Shown here: in pieces, positions 1 through 10,200 of the stretch
Numbering within the stretch: the first letter of the stretch is position 1
Layout: the number at the start of each line of letters is the position of its first letter
Translations under genes and position numbers: made by a program
Origin: Shewanella zhangzhouensis
GTDB taxonomy: Bacteria > Pseudomonadota > Gammaproteobacteria > Enterobacterales > Shewanellaceae
Length of the DNA: 64,000 bases
Direction: 5' to 3'
NCBI RefSeq assembly: GCF_019457615.1
Contig: NZ_CP080414.1
Span: 2,974,501 to 3,038,500, forward strand
Notes under the pieces: model-generated
What the model saw: the letters and a program-made list of their open reading frames with translations, nothing else
Databases searched by the model: none
Told to the model about the DNA's origin: nothing

Positions 1-77
1 TCACTGGACTTAAGACTCTGGATAAGCTCGCTGTAATCGGGGAACTCGTTGGAAAGAAGGTGATTTTCTCCCAGCAT
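1..77 (-). CDS. YdcH/DUF465-family small protein, 5' part only
   Basis: Only the first 25 codons are inside the window; the gene runs off the left edge. The translation begins MLGENHLLSNEFPDYSELIQ, which matches the start of the YdcH/DUF465 family: short, helical, charged cytoplasmic proteins of poorly defined function. The ATG at 77 is preceded by a perfect GGAGG (83-87 on the opposite strand), which fixes the start. No function beyond family membership can be inferred. Confidence 0.75.
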   Translation of the reverse strand, partial: MLGENHLLSNEFPDYSELIQSLKSS

Positions 78-183
78 GATGACCTCCATATGGGTGGGTG
101 ATAAATGTAACTCTGTATGCCGCCCACCTGATTTGGCCTTCTGGCCCCAAACAGGAAAGCAGTACAAAAAACGAACAACCCAT

Positions 184-600
184 TCACCATAAGCCGCACC
201 TCTGACTTGTGCAAATTTGAACCGGTAAAAAGGCGCCCCTCGGGCGCCTTTGGCTTCTTTCAGATTCTGCCTGGAACGACTGGCGGGATGCCGCCCAGAG
301 AGTACGACCATCAATATCCTGAAAATTGCCTTTGTAAGTGCACTCGCAGGCAAATTCCAGATAGTCATACGTCAGGTTGGCCCCAAGGACACACTGCTTT
401 GCCACGACAAGCTGTCACTGAGAATCTGGGCCCGGCACTGTCGAATTGATAATGGTCTCAGGCGCCTTTGATATAACCCAACGGCTGTAGATACCTAACC
501 TTCCCCAGATACGCTTCGTCCTCAGAGGCAAGGTCGCTTTGCTCTCATCACGCTTTCTTTCCTTCTATTGCCGATTAACGGTGCTCCGGATACTAAGCAC
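184..600 (-). pseudogene. decayed small ORF ending at a terminator
   Basis: Reading the minus strand from about 600 to 184 gives protein-like stretches broken by one frameshift and two in-frame stops. The segments are an SIRSTVNRQ piece, a stop, then KERKRDEQSDLASEDEAYLG and onward to YIKGA; next, in another frame, ETIINSTVPGPDSQ, a TGA, and VAKQCVLGANLTYDYLEFAC onward. The last piece reads straight into a G+C-rich terminator hairpin, so a normal stop has probably been lost. I do not recognise the family. It could be a remnant of a small exported or regulatory protein, or an accidental open frame. The terminator at its end supports a once-transcribed gene. Confidence 0.33.
226..253 (-). terminator. 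Rho-independent terminator
   Basis: An AAGGCGCCC/GGGCGCCTT hairpin with a 3-nt loop. It is followed by a short T-run when read on the minus strand, so it would end minus-strand transcripts coming from about 600. Confidence 0.6.
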
Positions 601-744
601 CACTACAGATTGCATACATCAACTCAAATTCATCACGCGTGATTAAATTAACAAAAGGTAAATTCAGAGTTGGAGCTTGGTCAATTTTTCGTACGCCGTG
701 CCGATGTACATTAGTCACACCCTGCGAATCTGTAAGGAATAACA

Positions 745-2745
745 ATGAACTATAAAGAATGGCCTCTGGCCAAACAGATAGGCATATTAGCAACACTGCT
801 TACCCTGGTGGTGTTTGCCCTGATGGGATTGATAGCCTACAAATCGGCATCCAATGCGCTGCAGCAAAAAGGTACCCACGCCATGTCATCCAAGGCTGAC
901 GCCGTTACCGACATGCTGGCGCTGCAGTACCAAAGCCTTGCCTCCCTCGCCCACCGCAATGCCGACGTCCTCAGAGAAATGTATCCCGGCAGTTTTTATA
1001 AACCCGGGCATAAGGTGAAAGTGCTCGGCCAGGACACACCTGCGCTGATGCACGATAAAGAACAAATCAACTCGACCAAGAGCAAGGTCGACCGCTACGC
1101 CAACCTTACCGGCGGCACCGCCACCGTGTTTGTGAAAGACGGTGATGACTTTCTACGGATTTCTACGTCACTCAAAAAAGCCGACGGCAGCCGGGCTCTG
1201 GGGACTTATCTCGGTAAAACCCACCCGGCATACAACGTTTTGCTTCAGGGCGGACAATATGAGGGCTACGCCCAACTCTTTGGTCGCGACTATATGACAG
1301 TGTATCGGGCCGTTAAAAATCCGGCCGGAGAAGTGGTGGCCGTACTCTATATCGGCTTTGATATCGGCGACTCCCTGACCCAGCTAAAAGCCGCCGTCAG
1401 CCGCCTGAAGGTTGAAAAAACCGGCCACTTCATGTTGTTAAACCAAAAGGGTGAAGTGGTATACGCCCAGGAAAGTCAGGCCGGCGAGGCCCTGAATGCC
1501 ACTATGCTTGAGGGCCTTTCTCCTGCTGATTTGCCATCGGGCAACGACGAGATGGAGTTTACCGACATCCAGGGGCAGGAAAGATACCTTATCACCCGCG
1601 ATATTCCCGGTTGGCACTGGCGTTTGATAGCATCAGTCCCCATGGCGGAGCTCCATGAGGAGAGTGTGGCCCTGCTCAAGGTCAATACCCTGCTGTCGGT
1701 GGGCGCTATTCTGTTTATCACCCTGAGCCTGTCTTGGGTGTTGCTGCGGGCACTTAAACCTTTGACCGACTTGAAAACGCAGCTCGAGGGTCTGGGTCGG
1801 GGTGAGTTGGATCAGCATTGGCAAACCAGCCCAGCCGATACCCAAAACGAGGTGAACCATATCCGTAACAGTGTTGCCACCATGGCAGGCAATCTGAAAA
1901 CCCTTATCGAATCCCTGAAATCATCTGTCACCACCCTGGGCACCATGGCCGAGGATGCAAGGCAAATCGCCGCACAAAATGGCGACGAAGCCACTGCCCT
2001 GATGGCCCAAACCGACCAGATCGCCACCGCCATAGAAGAAATGTCTACCTCCATCCGCGATGTTGCTGAACATTCCAGTGACGGGGCGCAGCAGAGCCAG
2101 AGTGTAGACTCTGCCGCCAAGGAGGGTCAGAAACGACTGGATGGCATGGTTGCGGACCTCGGCCGCCTCAGTGAGGTATTGGCTGCAAGCCACGATGCGG
2201 TTGAACAGGTTTCCAAAGAGAGCGAAGCCATCAGCCAGGTCACTGAAGTCATTAACAGCATTGCCGAACAAACCAATTTGCTGGCACTGAATGCCGCTAT
2301 CGAAGCGGCCCGTGCCGGTGAGCAGGGCCGCGGCTTTGCGGTGGTTGCCGATGAAGTCAGAACCCTTGCCAGCCGTACCCAAAGCTCCATTCAGGAAATC
2401 GGCAAAACCATAGCCAACCTGCAGGACAAGGTGCGAAACACCTCTGCCCAGATGAAAAAAGCCCACGAACTGGGCCAAAGCTGCGCCGAGCAGGGCAGTA
2501 TCACGGGCGAGGAACTGGACACCATTACCGGCCGTATCGGAGACTTGGCCACGGTTTCAGCCAGCATCGCCAGTGCCACTCAGCAGCAGAGCACTGTCGC
2601 CGAAGACATTACCCGCAATCTGCACCTGATAAGTGACCTCGCCAGGGAAGGAGAGTTTCGCGCCGGGGCGACGGTGGACAGCGCCAATCAACTGAGGGAC
2701 TTGGCGCGGGATCTGACCGCGCGGATTGGGGTGTTCAGAACCTGA
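745..2745 (+). CDS. methyl-accepting chemotaxis protein with periplasmic Cache-type sensor
   Basis: A transmembrane chemoreceptor that would pass periplasmic ligand binding to the CheA/CheW array at a cell pole. It is 666 aa. TM1 is near residues 10-33. A periplasmic region of about 280 residues resembles the Cache_3-Cache_2 fusion type. TM2 is near 310-332, then HAMP (about 333-385), then the cytoplasmic four-helix hairpin. The invariant tip [20 protein letters not shown] begins near residue 507. A purine-rich AAGGAAT precedes the ATG. No CheB/CheR-binding pentapeptide is visible at the C-terminus (ends ARIGVFRT). It is monocistronic and followed by its own terminator. The ligand cannot be read from sequence; Cache domains usually bind small organic acids or amino acids. 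Confidence 0.93.
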   Translation: MNYKEWPLAKQIGILATLLTLVVFALMGLIAYKSASNALQQKGTHAMSSKADAVTDMLALQYQSLASLAHRNADVLREMYPGSFYKPGHKVKVLGQDTPALMHDKEQINSTKSKVDRYANLTGGTATVFVKDGDDFLRISTSLKKADGSRALGTYLGKTHPAYNVLLQGGQYEGYAQLFGRDYMTVYRAVKNPAGEVVAVLYIGFDIGDSLTQLKAAVSRLKVEKTGHFMLLNQKGEVVYAQESQAGEALNATMLEGLSPADLPSGNDEMEFTDIQGQERYLITRDIPGWHWRLIASVPMAELHEESVALLKVNTLLSVGAILFITLSLSWVLLRALKPLTDLKTQLEGLGRGELDQHWQTSPADTQNEVNHIRNSVATMAGNLKTLIESLKSSVTTLGTMAEDARQIAAQNGDEATALMAQTDQIATAIEEMSTSIRDVAEHSSDGAQQSQSVDSAAKEGQKRLDGMVADLGRLSEVLAASHDAVEQVSKESEAISQVTEVINSIAEQTNLLALNAAIEAARAGEQGRGFAVVADEVRTLASRTQSSIQEIGKTIANLQDKVRNTSAQMKKAHELGQSCAEQGSITGEELDTITGRIGDLATVSASIASATQQQSTVAEDITRNLHLISDLAREGEFRAGATVDSANQLRDLARDLTARIGVFRT

Positions 2746-2759
2746 TCCTCACCCACAAT

Positions 2760-2787
2760 AAAAAGCCGCCAAAGGCGGCTTTTTTGT
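2760..2787 (+). terminator. terminator of the chemoreceptor gene
   Basis: The stem AAGCCGCC/GGCGGCTT is followed by six T residues, 15-20 nt after the chemoreceptor stop codon. Confidence 0.9.
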
Positions 2788-2879
2788 TTCTCTGAATGGC
2801 CGGCAAATTGCCGAGTGAGTGCTCTGCCAAAAGCTTCCTTTACTTTACTGACTGTCAGGGCTGAATCTCTGGGCTGAAG

Positions 2880-3158
2880 TCAGGGCTTGTGCCGAGTATC
2901 AAGGCTTAATGCAGCGTCCCACATCAGCACCAACTCCCCTTTTCTCTCCCGCTTGATGTCCTGCCAATGGCGCCCTTCCAACGCACCTTCGAGCGCGTAG
3001 AGCAGATTGAGGCTCACCGGAATTCCAGCATGTCTCAGGCGCAGCATCACTTCGATACTGCCAAGCTCCCTCAGCTCTTCAAGGCTGGACAGGCCTATCT
3101 CACTGAGCCAAGCCGCAGACCTGGGGCCAAGATTGGCGGCATTTATAATGGGGGTCAC
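2880..3158 (-). CDS. TfoX C-terminal-domain protein
   Basis: A 92-aa protein corresponding to the stand-alone C-terminal domain of TfoX/Sxy, with the signature NLGPRSAAWLSEIGL and later LYALEGALEGRHWQDI. In full-length TfoX this helical domain accompanies the competence-regulator N-domain. Single-domain copies are common in Shewanella and Vibrio and their role is unclear. I chose the GTG at 3158 because GGGAG lies 6 nt upstream (3165-3169). An in-frame ATG at 3191 would add 11 residues but has no visible ribosome-binding site. The gene lies downstream of the cydX terminator in the same direction. Confidence 0.8.
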   Translation of the reverse strand: MTPIINAANLGPRSAAWLSEIGLSSLEELRELGSIEVMLRLRHAGIPVSLNLLYALEGALEGRHWQDIKRERKGELVLMWDAALSLDTRHKP

Positions 3159-3219
3159 GGAATTCTCCCAGACAGGCAATTTGCCCATCATAGCATCTGG
3201 AAATCAGCCGCCAGAAAGA

Positions 3220-3246
3220 ACAAACCCCGCACTTGGCGGGGTTTGT
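3220..3246 (-). terminator. terminator of the cydABX operon
   Basis: The hairpin pairs AAACCCCGC with GCGGGGTTT around a 5-nt loop, 15 nt past the cydX stop. Reading the minus strand it is followed by TGTTCTTTCT, a weak T-rich tract. Confidence 0.75.
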
Positions 3247-3260
3247 GAAGTGACAGGCGC

Positions 3261-3374
3261 TTATTCGTCGTCTGACTTGCGGTCCATGTTCTCGGTGTTT
3301 TCAAGCCACAGGGCGTTGATAATTCCGAAGGAACAGGCCAAGAGTACGCCCAGAATCCAGGTGAAATACCACAT
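3261..3374 (-). CDS. cydX: cytochrome bd oxidase small subunit CydX
   Basis: A 37-aa single-pass membrane protein beginning MWYFTWILGVLLACSFGIIN and ending in a charged tail. This matches the CydX/YbgT family, which binds CydA and stabilises the heme groups of the bd-I quinol oxidase. It starts 12 nt downstream of the cydB stop and is followed by the operon terminator. The length and the tryptophan-rich N-terminus are typical. No ybgE follows, unlike in E. coli. Confidence 0.93.
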   Translation of the reverse strand: MWYFTWILGVLLACSFGIINALWLENTENMDRKSDDE

Positions 3375-3386
3375 AGCGACTCCTTA

Positions 3387-4526
3387 TCAGTACAGTGAAT
3401 GCTTGTTGTTGTCGATGAACTGACGGCTCAGACGACCATACATCTTGTAGTAAGTCCAGATGGTGTACGAGAGCACAATCGGAACAAAGATGATAGCAGC
3501 CCAGGTCATCACGGTCAGGGTCATTTCACTGGCGGTGGCATCCCACATGGTCAGGCTCACGCCCGGCTCCAGAGAAGATGGCATCACGAACGGGAACATG
3601 GCCGCGCCGCAGGTCAGAATCACACCGGCTACCGCCAGCGAGCTGAACAGGAAGGCAAAACCACTGCGGTTCATGCGGCTGAACAGAATCACCAACACAG
3701 GCATCGCCAGACCCAGTGCAGGGAAGGCCATGGTGATGGGGTAAGTCTGATAGTTCGCCATCCAGGCACCGCTCACCAACTCAACGGTTTTACCCACTGG
3801 GTTTGACGCCGCATGGGTATCGATAGCAGAGGTAATCACATAACCATCGATGCCATTGGCAACCCAGAAACCGGCGGCGGCAAACAGCACTACCAACAGC
3901 AGCGCCAGCAGCTGAGCGGCATTGGTGGCACGCACCCGCAGCTCGCCTTCGGTTTTCATTTGCAGCCAGGTCGCACCCTGCATCATAAACATGCTTACGC
4001 TGACCAAACCGGCCAGCAAACCGAATGGATTGAGCAGGCCGAACAGACCACCGTGGTATTTGGCACGCAGGAACTCGTCAAAGTTGAATGGCACGCCCTG
4101 CAGCAGGTTACCAAAGGCCACACCGATGATCAGCGGCGGCACGAAGGAGCCCACAAACAGCGCCCAGTCCCAGGACTTACGCCATTGTGGCGCTTCAATC
4201 TTGGAGCGATAGTCAAAGCCCACCGGACGCAGGAACAGCGCCAGCAGCACAATCACCATGGCCACATAGAAGCCCGAGAAAGACACGGCATACACCATGG
4301 GCCAGGCAGCAAACAGCGCGCCACCGGCGGTAATAAGCCACACCTGGTTACCGTCCCAGTGGGGGGCAACTGTGTTGATCATTACCCGTCTGTCGGTGTC
4401 ATCTTTGCCAATAATCGGCAGCAAGGCACCCACACCCATGTCAAAACCGTCGGTGACAGCGAAGCCGATAAAGAGTACCCCCACCAGCGCCCACCAGATA
4501 AAACGCAATACTTCGTAATCAAACAT
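3387..4526 (-). CDS. cydB: cytochrome bd ubiquinol oxidase subunit II
   Basis: A 379-aa polytopic inner-membrane protein, the usual length for CydB. It pairs with CydA to form the high-oxygen-affinity quinol oxidase, which reduces O2 to water and builds proton-motive force in microaerobic conditions. The N-terminus has the typical FIGFAVTDGFDMGVGAL segment, followed by successive hydrophobic helices to the C-terminus. It lies 15 nt downstream of cydA and 12 nt upstream of cydX, so it is the middle gene of the operon. Confidence 0.97.
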   Translation of the reverse strand: MFDYEVLRFIWWALVGVLFIGFAVTDGFDMGVGALLPIIGKDDTDRRVMINTVAPHWDGNQVWLITAGGALFAAWPMVYAVSFSGFYVAMVIVLLALFLRPVGFDYRSKIEAPQWRKSWDWALFVGSFVPPLIIGVAFGNLLQGVPFNFDEFLRAKYHGGLFGLLNPFGLLAGLVSVSMFMMQGATWLQMKTEGELRVRATNAAQLLALLLVVLFAAAGFWVANGIDGYVITSAIDTHAASNPVGKTVELVSGAWMANYQTYPITMAFPALGLAMPVLVILFSRMNRSGFAFLFSSLAVAGVILTCGAAMFPFVMPSSLEPGVSLTMWDATASEMTLTVMTWAAIIFVPIVLSYTIWTYYKMYGRLSRQFIDNNKHSLY

Positions 4527-4541
4527 AGTCTTATCCTTCCC

Positions 4542-6098
4542 TTAGGCTTCCAGCTTCTCGAAATGATAGCGGCCGGTCTTGAGGCTGCTTGGGCCAAGAC
4601 GGGCATACTTGAACATCAGGAAGAGCTCAATCACCAACAGCACAGAGTAGAACAATGTGATAGAGGCGATACTGAACCAGAGATCGCTGGGGTTCAGGCT
4701 GGAGGCCGACATAAAGGTTGGCAGCACTTCAGAGATAGTCCATGGCTGGCGACCGTACTCGGCCACAAACCAACCACACTCGATGGCAATCCATGGCAGC
4801 GGCAGGCTATAGAGCGCGGCCTTGAGTACCCACTTCTTCTCTTCAATGCGGTGACGGGTGCTCTGCCAGAAAGCAGCGGCAAACACAAACAGCATGATAA
4901 CGCCCAGACCCACCATCACACGGAACGACCAGAACAGCGGTGCCACGCTTGGGATAGAATCCTTGGCGGCGGCCTTGATTTGCTCTTCGGTGGCATCGAC
5001 CACCTTGTCGGTGTAACGCTTGAGCAGCAGGCCATAACCCAGGTCTATCTTGGCTTCCTCAAAAGCCGCCTTAAGCTCAGGGTCCTTGTTACCGGCACGC
5101 AGCTCTTCGAGCATGGCGTAAGCCTTCATACCATTACGGATACGCACTTCGTGCTCATCAACCAGATCGCGCAGACCTGTCACTTCCTCATCCAATGAGC
5201 GGGTAGCGATAATCCCCATCGCATAAGGAATTTTGATGGCACCATCGGTGTGCATGGTTTCCTGATTAGGGAAACCAACCACGGTAAAGGAAGCTGGAGC
5301 CGGCTCTGTGTGCCACTCGGCCTCAACGGCAGCCAGTTTCACACGCTGCACTTCACCGACCTTGTAGCCTGATTCGTCACCGAGCACGATAACCGACAGG
5401 ATAGAGGCCATACCAAAGCTTGCAGCAATCGCAAAAGAGCGACGGGCAAATGGCAGGTCACGCTTCTTCAGAATGTAGTAAGCACTGATAGCGAGCACGA
5501 ACATGGCACCGGCCACGTAGCCAGAAGCCACTGTGTGTACAAACTTCACCTGGGCAACCGGGTTAAAGACCACTTCGGCGAAGCTGGTCATTTCCATGCG
5601 CATGGTTTCGTAGTTAAACACAGAGCCCACAGGGTTTTGCATCCAGCCGTTGGCCACCAAAATCCACAGTGCGGACATATTGGTACCGAGCGCCATCAGC
5701 CAGGTTACCGTGAGGTGCTGACGTTTGGAGAATCTGTCCCAACCGAAGAAGAACATACCCACGAAGGTAGATTCGAGGAAGAAGGCCATTAAGCCTTCAA
5801 TGGCGAGCGGCGCACCGAAGATGTCGCCTACATAGTGAGAATAGTAAGACCAGTTGGTTCCGAACTGGAACTCCATGGCCAGGCCCGTTGTAACACCCAG
5901 GGCAAAGTTGATCCCGAACAGCTTACCCCAGAACTTGGTCATGTCCTTGTAGATCTGCTTGTTGGTCATCACGTAAAGCGATTCCATGATAGCCAGCAGA
6001 AAGGCCATGCCCAGGGTCAGGGGTACAAACAGGAAGTGATACATGGCCGTCAGCGCAAACTGTAGGCGCGATAGCTCAACAACCTCTTCAACAATCAT
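4542..6098 (-). CDS. cydA: cytochrome bd ubiquinol oxidase subunit I
   Basis: The 518-aa heme-bearing subunit of the bd oxidase, carrying b558, b595 and d. Conserved blocks include [20 protein letters not shown], with the heme-ligand His near residue 19, GPLAIEG-type helix packing, and the quinol-binding Q-loop. The Q-loop is the long (CydA-L) form, with the GLLLKRY segment near residue 370. The C-terminal [10 protein letters not shown] matches the E. coli-type end. It is the first gene of the operon. The 760-nt upstream region contains an FNR/EtrA-type palindrome about 320 nt from the start. Confidence 0.97.
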   Translation of the reverse strand: MIVEEVVELSRLQFALTAMYHFLFVPLTLGMAFLLAIMESLYVMTNKQIYKDMTKFWGKLFGINFALGVTTGLAMEFQFGTNWSYYSHYVGDIFGAPLAIEGLMAFFLESTFVGMFFFGWDRFSKRQHLTVTWLMALGTNMSALWILVANGWMQNPVGSVFNYETMRMEMTSFAEVVFNPVAQVKFVHTVASGYVAGAMFVLAISAYYILKKRDLPFARRSFAIAASFGMASILSVIVLGDESGYKVGEVQRVKLAAVEAEWHTEPAPASFTVVGFPNQETMHTDGAIKIPYAMGIIATRSLDEEVTGLRDLVDEHEVRIRNGMKAYAMLEELRAGNKDPELKAAFEEAKIDLGYGLLLKRYTDKVVDATEEQIKAAAKDSIPSVAPLFWSFRVMVGLGVIMLFVFAAAFWQSTRHRIEEKKWVLKAALYSLPLPWIAIECGWFVAEYGRQPWTISEVLPTFMSASSLNPSDLWFSIASITLFYSVLLVIELFLMFKYARLGPSSLKTGRYHFEKLEA

Positions 6099-6418
6099 CA
6101 GCGACTCCTTACTTGGTGCGTCCTGCTACTCTTATCCGATCCCCATCGATAAGCGCAGCAACCTTTGTAGGATAGTAAAATTTGAGTTATTGATGCCCCG
6201 GCATTCTGAATTGGTCCAAGGGCAGACATTTTGACGTCCTGGTCCATCTTCCCTGCCTGCGTGTTTTTGCCCCGATAATCCAGACTCAACTCACACTTTT
6301 ACAGCAGTTTGTGATGACCACCCGGCGTCACCGGGTGTGAAACACCCAAAAATTATTGCAATCAGGTAATTACACCTGGTTTTAAGGGATTTCAGCAGCA
6401 ATTTTATACCACCCTGAA

Positions 6419-6432
6419 TTGACGTAAATCAA
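6419..6432. promoter_or_regulatory. FNR/CRP-family binding site upstream of cydA
   Basis: TTGACGTAAATCAA matches the FNR consensus TTGAT-N4-ATCAA at nine of ten positions. In Shewanella, EtrA (FNR) and CRP use such sites and cyd genes are classic oxygen-regulated targets. The site lies about 320 nt upstream of the cydA start, which would fit a long leader or a distal site. Assignment is by motif only. Confidence 0.5.
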
Positions 6433-6746
6433 TCAATGCAGGGGCTTTAAGTGGAATTTGCAAGCGAGCACACATTTTGTGAGGCGGCGTGATTGACACC
6501 CCAGTTCCAATGGAATAGGCAAGCACCCTCGCCCGATGAAATATGCGTATTTTTGCACATAAAACGGATAGAGCCGTACAGACCAATACATTAACCAATA
6601 AGCCAAAGTAAAACATAAATATATCTACAACAAATTTACGACATCGAATTTCAAGCACTTATTTTATATATACTTTTTTATTATCATCGCCAAACATAAG
6701 CTTTATTCGATAAGTTTTTTTAATGAATTATTTCAATTTTTCTCGT

Positions 6747-6775
6747 TTGAGACCAACGAGATGAGTGGCTAATAT
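6747..6775 (+). promoter_or_regulatory. sigma70 promoter of the 25-aa ORF unit
   Basis: TTGAGA, a 17-nt spacer, then TAATAT. This is close to the sigma70 consensus with ideal spacing and lies in an AT-rich stretch. Predicted transcription start is about 6782, giving an RNA of about 240 nt that ends at the strong terminator at 6988-7020. Confidence 0.65.
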
Positions 6776-6858
6776 ACGCACAAGTCGAGGAGATGCCCCC
6801 AATTGACGTGTTCCGGGGCTCACTCCGCAACCCCTGAAACTGACTGTGGAGATGTGCC

Positions 6859-6936
6859 ATGAAAAACTTCTTTGACCGTGTTATTAAGGCTTATAAGCGC
6901 GTTTTCGTTGAACTGTACAACGCTCGCCCGCTGTAA
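6859..6936 (+). CDS. 25-residue small protein (unrecognised)
   Basis: A short ORF coding MKNFFDRVIKAYKRVFVELY plus five residues (NARPL), with GGAG 8-9 nt upstream of the ATG. The peptide is an amphipathic basic/aromatic helix, typical of small membrane-associated proteins. The gene is bracketed by a near-consensus promoter (6747-6775) and a strong Rho-independent terminator (6988-7020), so it forms a self-contained unit. The leader (6783-6858) is GC-rich and foldable. I do not recognise a family. Alternatively the RNA itself is the functional product and the ORF is incidental. Confidence 0.6.
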   Translation: MKNFFDRVIKAYKRVFVELYNARPL

Positions 6937-6987
6937 GCAGTACCCGATTTCCCTTGAAGTGAATTGATGTTTTGTTAGCGCAAAACG

Positions 6988-7020
6988 GCCCCGCCCTGAA
7001 AAGGTGCGGGGCATTTTTTT
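6988..7020 (+). terminator. strong terminator of the 25-aa ORF unit
   Basis: GCCCCGC/GCGGGGC stem extended by CC/GG around a TGAAAA loop, followed by seven T residues. Confidence 0.92.
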
Positions 7021-7147
7021 ATGGGCGTGATTCGGGATATGGCGGCTTCGCTGGCAAATTAACCTTGACGTGGCAAAAGTCTCAGTTAACAAAAAGTCGC
7101 AAAAATGGTCGATAAATAATTCTTGAAATTCAATTCCCTATGAAAAT

Positions 7148-7179
7148 AAAAAAGGAGCGATTCTCATCGCTCCTTTTTT
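7148..7179 (-). terminator. bidirectional terminator downstream of purL
   Basis: AAAAAAGGAGCGA pairs with TCGCTCCTTTTTT around a 6-nt loop. The A- and T-runs allow termination in both directions; it lies about 30 nt past the purL stop. Confidence 0.92.
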
Positions 7180-7210
7180 GTCAGCTTTATTCACCGAATA
7201 TCAGCGTCGC

Positions 7211-10200
7211 TTAACCCAGTTTCACCCGGGCGTTACGGAACATGCGCATCCATGGGCTGTCCTCGCCCCAGTTGTCTGGGTGCCAGGAGTTGGCCACTGT
7301 ACGGAATACCCGCTCTGGGTGCGGCATCATGATGGTGACGCGACCATCGAGCGTGGTGATACCGGTCAGGCCGTTTGGCGAGCCGTTGGGGTTCTGCGGG
7401 TACTGGGTGGCGATTTCGCCATGACCATTCACATAACGCAGCGCCACAGTACCTGTGGCTTCGGCGCGCGCCAGTGCTTCGGCGTTGGCGAACTCGGCAA
7501 AACCTTCACCGTGTGACACGGCGATTGGCATGCGAGAGCCTTCCATACCAGAGAAGAACAGTGATGGACTCGACTGCACTTCCACCAGGCTGAAGCGGGC
7601 TTCAAAGCGCTCGGAGCGGTTACGCACGAAACGTGGCCAGTGCTCGGCACCGGGGATGATGTCCTTGAGGTTCGACATCATCTGACAACCGTTACACACA
7701 CCGAGGGCAAAGCTGCTGTCGCGCTCGAAGAAGCGGCTGAACTCGTCGCGGGCACGCTGGTTAAAGAGGATGGACTTGGCCCAACCTTCACCGGCGCCCA
7801 GCACGTCACCGTAAGAGAAACCACCACAAGCCACCAGGCCTTGGAACTCTTCCAGGCTGATGCGGCCAGAGAGGATGTCGGACATGTGCACGTCGCGGCT
7901 CTCAAAACCGGCTCTATCAAACGCAGCTGCCATCTCCACGTGGGAGTTCACGCCCTGCTCGCGCAGAATCGCCATTTTGGGCGCGGCGCCCTTGAGGATA
8001 TAAGGCGCAGCCACATCGTCACTTGGGTCGAAGCCCAGCTTCACGGTCAGACCTGGCTCGTCGGCTTTCTGCTTAAGCTCAAACTCCTGACGGGCACATT
8101 CAGGGTTATCACGCAGGGCCTGCATACGGTAAGTGGTCTCGGACCACAGAGTGCGCAGGGTTACGCGGCTGTCTGCAAACACCAGACGCTCGCCATCGTG
8201 GATACGAACCTGACCATCGCTGTTCAGCTTGGCAACGGCGTGTACGGCAAGACCGGCAGCTTCGAAAGCGCTGCGTACAGCAGCTTCATCGCCAGCACTT
8301 ACCTGAATAACACCGCCGAGCTCTTCGTTGAAGAGACGCTCAAGGTCGGAGCCTGCGATACCAGCAAGATTGATATCCAGACCCGTGTTACCGGCAAAGG
8401 CCATTTCCACCAGAGTAGTGAAAAGACCACCGTCACTCTTGTCGTGGTATGCCATTACCTGCTTGGCAGCAACCAGCTTCTGCATGGTCTCGAAGAAACC
8501 GCGCAGACTGGCGGCGTTATCCAGGTCCGGCGCCACATCACCCAGCTCACCAAACACCTGCGCCAGGCACGAACCACCGAGACGGTTCTGACCATTGGCA
8601 AGGTCGATAAAGAGGATGCTGGTGTCACCTTTGTCGGAGCGCAGCTCAGGAGTCACGGTATTGCGCACATCGTTCACGGCACCGAAGGCGGAGATGATAA
8701 GGCTCATAGGCGCGGTCACGGCTTTCTTCTCACCGTTCACTTCCCAGGCGGTCTTCATGGACATGGAGTCCTTGCCCACAGGGATGGTGAGTTCAAGCTC
8801 AGGACACAACTCTTCGCCCACGGCTTTCACCGCTTCGTAGAGACCTGCGTCTTCACCCGGGTGACCGGCGGCGGCCATCCAGTTGGCAGACAGCTTGATG
8901 CGCTTGAACGAGCCAATATCGGCACCAGCGATGTTCATGATGGACTCGGCCACCGCCATGCGGGCAGAGGCGCCAAAGTCCAGCAATGCCAGCGGCGTGC
9001 GCTCACCCATGGACATGGCTTCACCGGCGTAAGTATCGAAGGTGGCGGCGGTTACGGCGCAGTCGGCCACAGGTACCTGCCAGGGACCAACCAGCTGATC
9101 GCGGGCCACCAGGCCAGTTACTGTGCGGTCACCAATGGTGATAAGGAAGGTCTTGTCGGCCACGGTTGGCAGCGACAATACGCGCTTCACGGCTTCACCA
9201 ACGGCAATCTTGCTCTGATCCAGCGCAGGGCTCACGGCCTTTTTGCTTTCAACCTGGCGGCTCATCTTGGGCGGTTTGCCCAGCAGCACTTCCAGTGGCA
9301 GATCGATTGGGGTGTTGTCGAAGTGCTCGTCATTGAGGCTTAAGTGCGGCTCGGCAGTGGCTTCACCCACTACGGCAAATGGCGCACGCTCACGCTCACA
9401 GATGGCGGCAAAGGTGTCGATATCTTCGGCAGCCACAGACAGCACATAGCGCTCCTGGGACTCGTTACACCAGATTTCCAGCGGGCTCATGCCGCGCTCG
9501 TCACACAGCACCTTGCGCAGCTCGAAACGGCCACCGCGGTCGCCATCGTTTACCAGCTCAGGCAGGGCGTTGGACAAACCACCGGCACCCACGTCGTGGA
9601 TAAACTGGATTGGGTTCTTGTCGCCCATCTGCCAGCAGCGGTCAATCACTTCCTGACAGCGACGCTCCATCTCAGGGTTGTCGCGCTGCACCGAGGCAAA
9701 ATCCAGATCTTCGCTGGACTGACCCGAGGCCATGGAAGAAGCCGCGCCGCCACCCAAACCGATGTTCATCGCAGGACCACCGAGCACAACCAGCTTGGCG
9801 CCAACAGTGATTTCACCTTTCTGTACATGATCTTCGCGGATGTTACCGATACCACCGGCCAGCATAATCGGCTTGTGGTAACCACGGACTTCCACGCCGT
9901 TATGGCTTGATACTTCCTGCTCATAAGTACGGAAGTAACCGAGTAGCGCCGGACGGCCAAACTCGTTGTTAAAGGCAGCGCCGCCCAGAGGGCCTTCGGT
10001 CATGATGTCCAGTGCCGTCACGATGCGGTCTGGCTTGCCGTAGTTGCCTTCCCAAGGCTGAACAAAGCCCGGGATCTTCAGGTTGGATACGCTGAAACCA
10101 GTCAAACCTGCCTTTGGCTTGGCGCCGCGGCCGGTGGCGCCTTCGTCACGGATTTCACCGCCGGAGCCGGTGGCAGCACCAGGGTACGGGCTGATAGCGG

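Noticed and set aside
3813..5198. 461-codon plus-strand open frame
   Set aside because: It lies antisense to cydB and cydA, whose products match their families over full length. Its composition (His/Gln-rich) is that of a shadow frame.
7640..9343. 567-codon plus-strand open frame
   Set aside because: Antisense to purL in a GC-rich gene; no family-like sequence.
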